Shown: positions 1 through 7,281 of the stretch, one piece after another
Layout: each line of letters opens with the position of its first letter
Position numbering within the stretch: the stretch's first letter is position 1
Source: an uncultured Rhodanobacteraceae bacterium
GTDB taxonomy: Bacteria > Pseudomonadota > Gammaproteobacteria > Xanthomonadales > Rhodanobacteraceae
Assembly (NCBI GenBank): GCA_913053815.1
Contig: CAJXGK010000007.1
Coordinates: 1 to 17,919, forward strand
Direction: 5' to 3'
Length of the DNA stretch: 17,919 bases
The notes under the pieces: model-generated
The model's database searches: none
What the model was told of the DNA's origin: nothing
The model's input: the letters and a program-made list of their open reading frames with translations, nothing else
Translations under genes and position numbers: made by a program

Positions 1-2
1 AC

Positions 3-593
3 GGATTGGGCGTGCTGCGCGACGAAACGGACGCATGGCGCAACGGCGTCGCCGCCGCCGAGAAGGCCGAGGACTTGGCCGGACGCTCCCGCCTTCAGGT
101 TTGCCAGGCGGTGGACTGCGCCGACTGGCTGCCCCATGACCTGCTCGCCAAGTTGGACCGCTGCCTGATGGCCCACGGCGTCGAGGGGCGCGTTCCTTTC
201 CTCGACGCCTCCGTCGCCGAGATCGCCTTCCGCCTGCCCGACAAACTCAAGATAAAAAACGGGATCATAAACAACGGTGGGGGAAAATGGCTGCTCAGAA
301 AGTGGCTGGAGGACAAGCTTCCCGAAGCGCAGCCTTTTTCCAAAAAGCGCGGCTTCACCGTGCCCGTGGCGGGGTGGATCGCCGCCAAGGGACAAGACCT
401 TGGCCCCCTGGTGGCGAAGCAGCCCTGCGTCCAGGCGCTGTGCCGCCCCGGCGCCGTCGAAACGCTGATCGCCGACCCCGGCGCCAAGGCGGGGAAAGCC
501 GCCTGGAATCTTCTGTTCTATGCGCTTTGGCATAAGATTCACATCGACAACGCGCCCGCCGGCGCAAACGTGTTCGAAACCCTTTCGTCGTAG
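3..593 (+). CDS. asnB: Asparagine synthetase (glutamine-hydrolysing), C-terminal part
   Basis: The reading frame is already open at the window edge, so the N-terminal glutaminase domain and most of the synthetase domain lie outside. The visible 195 or so residues carry the hallmark stretch of the AsnB synthetase domain: DWLPHDLLAKLDR, then AHGVEGRVPFLD, then a lysine-rich KWLLRKW and the FSKKRGFTVPV segment near the acyl-adenylate site. The family makes asparagine from aspartate, ATP and glutamine; in Alphaproteobacteria paralogues of this type often sit in polysaccharide or cell-envelope clusters. The frame ends at a TAG and is followed by a 350-base gap, so it is probably the last gene of its transcript. 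The family assignment is secure. Whether it is the housekeeping enzyme or an envelope-cluster paralogue cannot be told from this end. Confidence 0.88.
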   Translation, partial: GLGVLRDETDAWRNGVAAAEKAEDLAGRSRLQVCQAVDCADWLPHDLLAKLDRCLMAHGVEGRVPFLDASVAEIAFRLPDKLKIKNGIINNGGGKWLLRKWLEDKLPEAQPFSKKRGFTVPVAGWIAAKGQDLGPLVAKQPCVQALCRPGAVETLIADPGAKAGKAAWNLLFYALWHKIHIDNAPAGANVFETLSS

Positions 594-943
594 CCGTTCC
601 TTAGAGCATTTCTCGTTGACGGCGTTTCCGCCATGGGGTCCTTAGCTCGACGACAGCTGGTGCGCCGGATAAGCGGCGGGCCGCTCTTTGCGGCCTTGAG
701 CGCTTCCGTCTAAACCGGATGCGCTTCAAACTTGAATTCACCGCCCTTCAAATTTTTTTAAGGGTGGGCGCCCCTACCCATATAGGCGGGACATAGCCCG
801 CCCTAAAGAGACGTATCCGCCCCCCTAGCGGGTGTTCCCAATTTCGCCGCCTGGAAACATCCTTGTTGGCTCCTGTTTTCCTCGGTTTTATAGTGTCTTC
901 CAAGGGATGGGGCCTTCCCAATGATGCAGGCGGGGAAATCGCG
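594..943. other. Intergenic gap with small dyads
   Basis: No gene is seen in this stretch between the asparagine synthetase and the redox operon. A run of seven T (753-759 area) is followed by two GC-rich dyads, listed separately. A long frame of the next gene extends upstream to about 863, but its residues before the ATG at 944 look non-coding, so I treat that part as leader. The promoter of the redox operon should lie here; I could not pick a convincing -35/-10 pair. Confidence 0.5.
762..802. repeat. Two adjacent GC-rich dyads
   Basis: The first dyad (762-779) can pair GGGTGGG with CCCTACCC-like bases around a 4-base loop, including one G-T pair. The second (785-802) pairs GGCGGG with CCCGCC around ACATAG. 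Neither is followed by a T run on either strand, so they are poor terminators. They may be a short interspersed repeat: the core GGGYGGGCGCCC recurs at 4661-4672. Confidence 0.35.
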
Positions 944-1681
944 ATGAGCAGCGGCAAGAATGCGAAATCCAAGAACAAAAGCACGGCCAAAAAGGCCGAA
1001 GAAGACGCCGCCTTTCGTTTGGTGACCGTCTATATCATGGGCAAGCCCTATAAGGTGCCCGCCGAGGCCACCATCATGGGGGCCATCGAGTACGCCGGCC
1101 AACAGATCATTCGCGGCGCCGGTTGCAGGGAAGGCTTTTGCGGCGCCTGCGGCGCCATCTTCCGTCTTCCCGGCGATTATAAAATTTATTCCGGCCTCGC
1201 CTGCACAACCGTCGTCCAGGAAGGCATGACCCTCACCCAAATTCCGGCCTTCCCCGTTCAGAAGGCGGTCTACGACCTTGAAAAGCTGGAGCCCAACGCC
1301 GCCACCTTCCAGAAGGTCTATCCCGTGGTGTTCCGCTGCGTTTCCTGCAACACCTGCACAAAGGTGTGCCCGCAAGGGCTGCAGGTGATGGACTACGTCA
1401 ACGCCGCCATGCGCGGCGACGTCGAGGCGGTCATGGACCTGTCCTTTGACTGCGTGTGCTGCGGCCTGTGCGCCATGCGCTGTCCGGCCGAGATCGTCCA
1501 GCACAAGGTGGGCATCCTCGGCAAGCGCCTTTACGGCCGTTACCTGCGCAAGCATAGCCCGGAACTGGCCGAACGCGTCAAGCAGATAGAGGCCGGCGTT
1601 TTCGACAAGGAATTTTCCCAATTAATGGCCATGAGCAAAGAGAAGCTGAAAAAGGCCTACTACGATCGGGATATGGAGTAA
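944..1681 (+). CDS. [2Fe-2S] plus 2[4Fe-4S] electron-transfer protein (SdhB/TfrB-like)
   Basis: This 245-residue protein has an SdhB/FrdB-type N-terminal ferredoxin fold with C61, C66, C69 and C87 (GCREGFCGAC ... LACTT) for a [2Fe-2S] cluster. Two classical CxxCxxCxxxCP motifs follow (C132-C142 and C170-C180) for two [4Fe-4S] clusters. Genuine SdhB/FrdB normally carries one [4Fe-4S] and one [3Fe-4S] cluster, so this is a variant, nearer to fumarate-reductase-like proteins that pair with Hdr-type subunits. The start ATG at 944 has GGGGA about eight bases upstream; the first 25 residues are lysine-rich and low-complexity, with no signal peptide. It is the first gene of a four-gene set, 43 bases before a flavoprotein, and probably passes electrons to or from that subunit. 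The substrate is unknown. The cluster content is direct from the sequence; the pairing is inferred. Confidence 0.82.
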   Translation: MSSGKNAKSKNKSTAKKAEEDAAFRLVTVYIMGKPYKVPAEATIMGAIEYAGQQIIRGAGCREGFCGACGAIFRLPGDYKIYSGLACTTVVQEGMTLTQIPAFPVQKAVYDLEKLEPNAATFQKVYPVVFRCVSCNTCTKVCPQGLQVMDYVNAAMRGDVEAVMDLSFDCVCCGLCAMRCPAEIVQHKVGILGKRLYGRYLRKHSPELAERVKQIEAGVFDKEFSQLMAMSKEKLKKAYYDRDME

Positions 1682-1724
1682 CCGAGGTTCTCAGCGCGCC
1701 TAAGGGCGCGATCAGGAGTGTCAA

Positions 1725-3425
1725 ATGTATCCAGAGTACATGGCTCAATCGCTGAAGAAGGTCGTCCAGACCCGAGCCAAACGGCTTGAGCTGGCTAGAA
1801 AGAAAGGGCCGGTCTTTGCCCCCATGAACGCTGATCAGCGTCAGCAAGCGCTGGACAAATATCACCCCGACTACAAATCGGACTCCAAGCAGAAAGTGAA
1901 CGTCGGCCCCAACAAGGGCGAGGCCCTCACCACCGAAGTCGCCAAGATTCTCGAATCCCATTCCTGGGTCGATCCGGAAAAAATTGACCTGGACAATCCC
2001 CACCACGAAACCGACCTGCTGATCATCGGCGGCGGCGGCGCCGGCTGCAACGCCGCCATCACCGCCATGAAGCAAGGCGTAAAATCCTTCATCATCACCA
2101 AGCTTAGGATGGGCGACGCCAACACCATGATGTCCCAAGGCGGCATGCAGGCCGCCGTCTCCACCACCGACACCCCCACCCGGCATTACCTGGACGCCAT
2201 CGGCGGCGGCCACTTCACCAACAAGCCGGAGCTGGTGCGCGCCCTGACCGAGGACGGCCCCGGGGTGGTCAAGTGGCTTGAGGACCTCGGCGTCATCTGG
2301 GACAAACACGAAGACGGATCCATACAGGTCCTCCATGGCGGCGGAACGTCGAGAAAGCGGATGATTTCGTGCCGCGACTACACCGGCGCCATCATCATGC
2401 GCACGCTGATGGACGAGGTGAAGAACCACCCCGGGATGATCACCTACCGTGAATTCCTGCCGGCGCTGGAATTGATCATGGACGTCAATGGGAAATGCGC
2501 CGGCGCCGTGTGCTACAGCCTCGACACCGAGCAGTTCCACATCATCAAGGCCAAGGCGGTCCTCGTCGCCACCGGCGGTTTCGGGCGGCTTCACATCCGC
2601 GGCTTCGCCACCACCAACCATTACGGCGCCACCGGAGACGGCTTGGTCATGGCCTACAGAGCCGGGGCCAAGCTCATGTACATGGACTCGGTCCAGTATC
2701 ACCCCACGGGCGCCGTTTTCCCCGAACAGATCGCCGGCTTCCTGATCACCGAGAAAATCCGCGGCGCCGGCGGCCAGCCCGTGAATAAGGACGGCGAGCT
2801 GTTCGTCTTCCCGCGCGAACCCCGCGACATTGAAAGCTCCGCTTTCATCAAGGAATGCGAAACCGGCATGGGCGTCAAAACCGCCAGCGGCCGCGACGGC
2901 GTCTGGCTGGACTCGCCCTTGATCGATCAAATCCACGGCGAGGGCTACACCATGAAGCAGTTCCCCGCCATGCACCGCCAGTTTATCAAGTACAGCATCG
3001 ACATCATCAAGGATCCCATGCTGGTCTACCCGTCGCTGCATTACCAGAACGGCGGCATCGAGATTAACGACAAATGCGAGACCGGCATCGAGGGACTCTT
3101 CGTCGCCGGCGAAGCCACCGGCGGCGTCCATGGCCGCAACAGGCTGATGGGCAACTCGGTTCTGGACTACAACGTCTTCGGCCGCCGCGCCGGCCAATAC
3201 ACCAGCGAATACGTCAAGAAGGCCAAGACCGGCAAGCTCACCCTCAAGCATATCGACGCCCACGAAAAGGAGATGGATAAAGCAGGCATCTATACGGATC
3301 TGGTGACTCCGGTCATCCTGCCGTCCTATACGCCCGAGGACGTGAAAATTCGCCGCCTCGCCCGCTCAGGAAACGCCCTGGCCAGACATGAAATGCTGAA
3401 AACAAGGGTAAGGCCCTCGGGATGA
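1725..3425 (+). CDS. SdhA/FrdA-like FAD-dependent oxidoreductase, atypical
   Basis: The 566-residue protein belongs to the FAD-binding-2 family (SdhA, FrdA, NadB, TfrA). The dinucleotide motif GGGGAG is at 102-107, QYHPTG at 324-329, RGAGG at 346-350 (where SdhA/FrdA have their catalytic arginine region), HYQNGG at 439-444, and the FAD-capping GEATGGVHGRNRL begins at 462. The histidine that carries covalent FAD in SdhA/FrdA (SHT..AQGG) is replaced: here the region reads NTMMSQGG, as in NadB-like non-covalent enzymes. About 95 basic residues precede the FAD fold, and the C-terminal helical domain is short. AGGAG lies seven bases before the ATG. The gene ends in an ATGA overlap with the diiron protein gene, so the two are probably translationally coupled. 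It likely reduces or oxidises a small carbon-carbon bond substrate; fumarate is only a guess. Confidence 0.85.
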   Translation: MYPEYMAQSLKKVVQTRAKRLELARKKGPVFAPMNADQRQQALDKYHPDYKSDSKQKVNVGPNKGEALTTEVAKILESHSWVDPEKIDLDNPHHETDLLIIGGGGAGCNAAITAMKQGVKSFIITKLRMGDANTMMSQGGMQAAVSTTDTPTRHYLDAIGGGHFTNKPELVRALTEDGPGVVKWLEDLGVIWDKHEDGSIQVLHGGGTSRKRMISCRDYTGAIIMRTLMDEVKNHPGMITYREFLPALELIMDVNGKCAGAVCYSLDTEQFHIIKAKAVLVATGGFGRLHIRGFATTNHYGATGDGLVMAYRAGAKLMYMDSVQYHPTGAVFPEQIAGFLITEKIRGAGGQPVNKDGELFVFPREPRDIESSAFIKECETGMGVKTASGRDGVWLDSPLIDQIHGEGYTMKQFPAMHRQFIKYSIDIIKDPMLVYPSLHYQNGGIEINDKCETGIEGLFVAGEATGGVHGRNRLMGNSVLDYNVFGRRAGQYTSEYVKKAKTGKLTLKHIDAHEKEMDKAGIYTDLVTPVILPSYTPEDVKIRRLARSGNALARHEMLKTRVRPSG

Positions 3426-3958
3426 GCGGACATGACGAACATATTGTTCTGTTGATCCGGGAAATGGTCGATTTGGAGCTTAACGCCAAGCGGTTCTACG
3501 AACACGCCGCCAAGGTGACCCACAACGAAACCGGAAAAAAAATGTTCAAACGCCTGGCCCTTGAAGAGGCCGGACACATCAAGGATGTGGGGGTAATTTT
3601 CGCATCCGCGCTCGGCGGCGACGACTGGAAGGAAATCCTTCAGAGAGAAGTTAAGAATCACGCGCCCTCCAAGTTGGTGGCCAAGTTCGAGGAGGAAGTC
3701 CAGGAATGGGGAAGCGAAAACAAGGCCGATGAGACCGAGGCCCTGAGAATGGCCATGGACTTGGAAAGGCGGGCCATCAAGTTCTTCGAAGACTTGTCTA
3801 AAAAATACGTGGACAATCCGGCGGCGCGCAAGCTGGCCGCCAAGCTGGCCGATGAGGAAAAGTTCCATTACGACATGCTGCAAGCCCAGCATGACAGCGT
3901 CATGAACGTGGGCATCTGGCTCGACGAAGCCGAGTTCAGGATGGACGGCAAATTCTAA
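3422..3958 (+). CDS. Rubrerythrin/ferritin-like diiron protein
   Basis: A 178-residue, highly charged, all-helical protein with two copies of the ferritin-like half-site: E19 in LELNAKRFYE plus E49/H52 in EEAGHIKD, and E115 in DLERRAIKFFE plus E146/H149 in DEEKFHYD. This is the diiron ligand layout of rubrerythrin-family proteins. No C-terminal rubredoxin Cys4 domain is present, so it would need an external electron donor; the two Fe-S proteins in the same operon are obvious candidates. Rubrerythrins typically reduce peroxide in microaerobic or anaerobic cells. The start overlaps the flavoprotein stop by four bases (ATGA), and its own TAA overlaps the next ATG by one base, so these genes should be made together. 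Iron storage or a dedicated diiron oxidase role are alternatives. Confidence 0.82.
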   Translation: MSGHDEHIVLLIREMVDLELNAKRFYEHAAKVTHNETGKKMFKRLALEEAGHIKDVGVIFASALGGDDWKEILQREVKNHAPSKLVAKFEEEVQEWGSENKADETEALRMAMDLERRAIKFFEDLSKKYVDNPAARKLAAKLADEEKFHYDMLQAQHDSVMNVGIWLDEAEFRMDGKF

Positions 3959-4365
3959 TGGCCTTTAATATTTCCCAATCCAAGGCCGCCGCCAAGTTCG
4001 TCGATCAGGTTGAGCGCCTCAGCGGACAGGACCTGTTGTCATGCTATCAGTGCGGCAGATGCACCGCCGGCTGCCCGATGGCCATCCACATGGACATCCT
4101 GCCCAATCAGATCATCCGCTTCGCCCAGTTGGGAATGCGCGAGGAGTTGTTGGGCGCCAAATCCATTTGGCTCTGCGTCACCTGCTACACCTGCAACAGC
4201 CGTTGCCCCAAGGGCGTGCGTATCGCCGAGGTCATCGAAGCCTTGCGCCAAATCAACCTGCGCGGCCGCAACGACCACCTTCTGGTGGAGGACTTGAGCG
4301 AACAGCAGTTGGAAACCATCCCCCCCATCGCCCTCATCTCCGCCATGCGGAAATTCACCTCTTAA
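3958..4365 (+). CDS. HdrC-like 2[4Fe-4S] protein
   Basis: This 135-residue protein has two [4Fe-4S] motifs, C29-C32-C35-C39 (CYQCGRCTAGCP) and C73-C76-C79-C83 (CVTCYTCNSRCP), and the PKGVRIAEVIEALR helix typical of subunit C of heterodisulfide reductase. In Hdr complexes HdrC relays electrons to HdrB, which carries CCG-domain catalytic clusters. No HdrB or CCG-domain frame is found after it: the stop at 4365 is followed by a tRNA gene. It starts at TAATG, sharing one base with the stop of the diiron gene. In this setting it may connect the flavoprotein and Fe-S subunit to a quinone- or thiol-linked partner encoded elsewhere. The HdrC family call is firm; the partner is unknown. Confidence 0.83.
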   Translation: MAFNISQSKAAAKFVDQVERLSGQDLLSCYQCGRCTAGCPMAIHMDILPNQIIRFAQLGMREELLGAKSIWLCVTCYTCNSRCPKGVRIAEVIEALRQINLRGRNDHLLVEDLSEQQLETIPPIALISAMRKFTS

Positions 4366-4462
4366 AATCCCCAAGGCTTTAACGGCGAAGTCAAAGAGAG
4401 CAATAGTGCGGATTTAGCGTTGCGGACGCCGTAAGCCTCGATTACCTTTCGCCTCGTCCAGC

Positions 4463-4552
4463 GGAGGGATGGCCGAGTGGCTTAAGGCGCACGCTTGGAA
4501 AGCGTGTGTACGTTTACGCGTACCGTGGGTTCGAATCCCACTCCCTCCGCCA
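4463..4552 (+). tRNA. tRNA-Ser (anticodon GGA)
   Basis: The acceptor arm pairs GGAGGGA (4463-4469) with TCCCTCC (4542-4548), followed by discriminator G and an encoded CCA. The anticodon stem is CACGC/GCGTG with loop TTGGAAA, giving GGA at 4497-4499, which reads UCC/UCU serine codons. The T arm GTGGG-TTCGAAT-CCCAC and a long variable arm (GTACG..CGTAC region), as expected for class II tRNA-Ser, are all visible. Confidence 0.97.
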
Positions 4553-4570
4553 TTCCCCCCGAGGGGTAAT
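4552..4570 (+). terminator. Possible weak terminator after tRNA-Ser
   Basis: ATTCCCC and GGGGTAAT can pair around CCGA with one bulged A, and a short T-containing run (TTTCTC) follows. The stem is short and the T run interrupted, so this is only a candidate for tRNA transcript termination. Confidence 0.25.
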
Positions 4571-5083
4571 TTCTCATACTTCCCCGCCGGTTTTCGTCGT
4601 ATGCTCAGTTGCCGCCGGCATGCCCATCCTGGCGGCCGAGAACATCAAGGGGGAGGTTTTGGGCGGGCGCCCACGCCGTCCGGGGGGCGTGCTTCGCCCT
4701 TGAGGTCGCCTATAGCCGTCCAGCCGGCTTTGCCCTGGACCCGCCGGCGACACCAAGGTAGCCTCGGCTGATGGCCGGCGGGATTTCCGGAAAGCACAGG
4801 AAAAGTTGACCTTGAATGATTTGCCAGTAACCTGATATCGTCTTGCTAAGAGGTATCGTTTGCAGGCCTTGCTGGTTGTTATTTTGAATCAATTTTATAC
4901 CAGAAAATGATTGAAGGCGCCCCAGTAATAGGCCGCAATAGTGGAATAATCCGCACAATCCCACAATTTTGCAAGAGACTCTCTTGTTAGCCGTTCAGTA
5001 TTTTGCCCTACGCAGCCGCCAATATCGGCATCCGCAAGACCTGATACTGCATGAGTTGGAAATATGTTCGGGAGATTTAGTTA
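4571..5083. other. Gene-free gap before the radical SAM gene
   Basis: Frames here are short and none resembles a family. The first half (to about 4790) is GC-rich and has a dyad CACGCC/GGCGTG at 4672-4691 next to the GGGCGGGCGCCC core also seen near 762. The second half (about 4800-5080) turns markedly AT-rich, a change that fits a promoter or upstream regulatory region for the radical SAM gene. I found no clear riboswitch or operator. Confidence 0.45.
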
Positions 5084-6550
5084 ATGCGGCGAAGATTAGT
5101 CCTCACCTATCCAAATCTCCTTTGGCTAAAGTTCGACCCGGTTACGACCTGGAACCTCAGCCCCGCCACCCTGTGCCAATTGGGCGCCGTCGCCCGGGAC
5201 GTGGTGGACGTCAGCGTCGTCGACGGCCAATTCCTCAACCTGTCAATTGACGAATACGCCGAAAAGGTTACCGAGAACGATCCGGATTTCGTTGGCGTAT
5301 CTCTGTTGTCGTCTGAGTACGGCCAAGCACTCCACATCGCCGCCGAAGCCATCAAGAAACGCAAACCTGACACCATCATCATCGCCGGGGGGGTCCACGT
5401 TACCAGGGAATATGAACAGGTCATCGCCGATAAAACAATCGACTACGCAGTCCGCGGCGATGGCGAATACATCTTAAGGGACCTGCTGGCGCATCTGTGC
5501 GGAGAGGGACCGATGCCGGAAACCGGGGTCGTTTACCGTGATGGAGGAAAAGTCGTCACCCTCCCCCAGGCCATCGTCGAGAACCTGGAAGATTTACCGA
5601 TGCCCGATTACGGCCTCTTCGACATGGCCGACTTCGCCCGGCGGGCCTACGCCTACCGCCTTGGCCCGACCAATCCGCCCGAATTGCCGGGGGTGCGCAT
5701 CACCATCACGCGGGGATGTCCCTTGGAATGCTCGTTCTGCCAGGTGAAGCTCATCAGCGGCGCCCGAATCCGCGCCCGCAGCGCCGATCAGGTCGTCGAG
5801 GAGTTGGCCTTGCTCAGGGACCGCTACGGGGTGAAGTCCGTAATTTTTGACGACGACAACCTGATTTCCAGCAAGCGCTACTTCAAGGACCTGCTGTCCC
5901 GGATGATCGACGCCCGGCTCGACATAAAATTCACGGTCGGGGCGTTCGCCCTATTCTCCCTTGATGATGAGATGCTGGATTTGCTTGCCGAGGCTGGGTG
6001 CGTCGGCATGAACATCGCCATCGAGTCAGGCAGCCAGCGGGTGCTTGACGAAATCGTCAGAAAACCCATAAAGTTGCAGGCCGTCCCGGAGTGGATCAGG
6101 AAAATCAAAGCGAAGGGAATTTTTGTCGCCTCGAATTTCATGCTTGGCTTTCCTGGCGAAACATGGGACGAAATCCGGCAAACCGTTCACTTTGCCGAGA
6201 CGTGCGGGGCCGAATACGTGAAATTCTTCATGGCCACTCCTTTGCCTGACACCGCCCTCTGGGAGATGGCGGAGAAACAGGGCGTTCTCAAGATATCCAA
6301 AAAACTCGAGGAAAAATGTGAGCGCTGGGGCTCAAGGTCAGGCCATGGGACCGCCGAGATCATTTCTGACGAATGGACGCCCGAGGACATTAGGATTTTG
6401 CGCGCCTACGAATGGGACCGGATCAATTTCGGCGATCCCGTCAAACGCCGCCGCACAATTGAAATCTGGAAGTCCGACGAAGAGACCATTAACCGCATCC
6501 GCAAGGACACGCGGGATTCCATAACCTTTGGATCAGGGGGGCGTCATTGA
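5084..6550 (+). CDS. B12-binding-domain radical SAM enzyme
   Basis: The 488-residue protein has the order of a cobalamin-dependent radical SAM enzyme. An N-terminal Rossmann-like B12-binding domain covers residues 1-150 or so (DPDFVGVSLLSSEYGQA, then IIIAGGVHVT near 98-107). The radical SAM core follows, with the CX3CX2C cluster motif CPLECSFC at C212, C216 and C219. Downstream core features include VIFDDDN, AIESGSQRVLDEI, NFMLGFPGET and FMATPLPDT. The usual DxHxxG cobalamin motif is not seen, as in several B12-radical SAM groups with base-off binding. These enzymes methylate or rearrange unactivated carbons in lipids, cofactors and natural products. The next gene follows within three bases, a TIGR04372-type glycosyltransferase-like protein, which suggests a role in glycan or glycolipid modification (inference). 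GGGAGA lies about ten bases before the ATG. Confidence 0.85.
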   Translation: MRRRLVLTYPNLLWLKFDPVTTWNLSPATLCQLGAVARDVVDVSVVDGQFLNLSIDEYAEKVTENDPDFVGVSLLSSEYGQALHIAAEAIKKRKPDTIIIAGGVHVTREYEQVIADKTIDYAVRGDGEYILRDLLAHLCGEGPMPETGVVYRDGGKVVTLPQAIVENLEDLPMPDYGLFDMADFARRAYAYRLGPTNPPELPGVRITITRGCPLECSFCQVKLISGARIRARSADQVVEELALLRDRYGVKSVIFDDDNLISSKRYFKDLLSRMIDARLDIKFTVGAFALFSLDDEMLDLLAEAGCVGMNIAIESGSQRVLDEIVRKPIKLQAVPEWIRKIKAKGIFVASNFMLGFPGETWDEIRQTVHFAETCGAEYVKFFMATPLPDTALWEMAEKQGVLKISKKLEEKCERWGSRSGHGTAEIISDEWTPEDIRILRAYEWDRINFGDPVKRRRTIEIWKSDEETINRIRKDTRDSITFGSGGRH

Positions 6551-6552
6551 AC

Positions 6553-7281
6553 ATGGACGCCGAGCTACTCGGCAAACAGGCCCAGTATTATTACGAGAAG
6601 GGTGAGTTGGACGCCGCCATCAGCAAGCAGATGGCCCTCATACGCTTGACGCCGGATAAATATGACGCAAAGGCCTGCAAGGACCTCGCCTATTATCTTT
6701 GGATGGGAGGACGATACGAAGAATCAAACAAACTGTTTCTTCAAATGCATAACCTTAAGATAAAGACGATCGACCTAATTGCCGGGAAAAGCGGCCAGCC
6801 GAAACGGGCGCTGTACTACTACTTCGACGGCGCCCCCATCCGCGCCATCGGCGAGTTCTGCCTAGCCTCCGACACCCTGTTCAAGGCGGTGAAGCTGGGG
6901 CTGCTTCCCGATATCGAGTACGTCTTTCTCCTCCATGACAAGGTGGGGCTGAACAAGAACATCCTGGAATACTGGGGGCGATACTTTTTCATTGTCCACG
7001 ACGCAGACCAGATAGCGGCGCTGAGCGAGGCGTACAAGCACTGCCAATTCGGTGAAACCTTCGTTCCAACGCCGGACACTGACGGCGGCTTCTATTACAT
7101 GGCCTGGGAGGCGGTCAACCGGCGCTGGTCGGAACAGGAGAACCCGCCCCTGCTGACGCTCGATGAGCCGCACAATGAGGAAGGCCGCAAGGTCTTGAAG
7201 GAATTAGGCATGCCCAAGGACGCCTGGCATAGTCAATGGTGGCGCATGACTGGGTGTAATAGTGCCGCAATTGCCGTGTGA
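6553..7281 (+). CDS. TIGR04372-family glycosyltransferase-like protein, 3'-truncated at a junction
   Basis: The N-terminus is a TPR-like helical repeat (YYYEKGELDAAISKQMAL.., then LAYYLWMGGRYEESNKLF). The middle (RAIGEFCLASDTLFKAVKLG) and the segment NRRWSEQENPPLLTL followed by LKELGMPKDAW match the layout of TIGR04372 proteins, which normally continue into a Phe-Val-x-Leu-His-Val-Arg-Glu-type segment and a roughly 200-residue catalytic-like domain. Here the match stops after DAW (codon 7225-7227) and the frame runs 18 alien codons to a chance stop. The protein is therefore a truncated half. The start ATG at 6553 is preferred over TTG at 6547; a GGGGGG ribosome site lies about ten bases upstream. 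Pairing with the radical SAM gene suggests one transcript. The family call rests on recalled motifs only. Confidence 0.7.
   Translation: MDAELLGKQAQYYYEKGELDAAISKQMALIRLTPDKYDAKACKDLAYYLWMGGRYEESNKLFLQMHNLKIKTIDLIAGKSGQPKRALYYYFDGAPIRAIGEFCLASDTLFKAVKLGLLPDIEYVFLLHDKVGLNKNILEYWGRYFFIVHDADQIAALSEAYKHCQFGETFVPTPDTDGGFYYMAWEAVNRRWSEQENPPLLTLDEPHNEEGRKVLKELGMPKDAWHSQWWRMTGCNSAAIAV

Noticed and set aside
803..1621. A 272-codon - strand frame
   Set aside because: It mirrors the Fe-S protein gene, whose cysteine motifs are on the + strand; the - frame has no family likeness.
1578..3263. A 561-codon open frame on the - strand
   Set aside because: It is the antisense shadow of the flavoprotein gene, which has clear FAD motifs and a ribosome site on the + strand.
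4469..4771. A 100-codon + strand frame starting in the tRNA
   Set aside because: It runs through the tRNA-Ser gene and has no family likeness.
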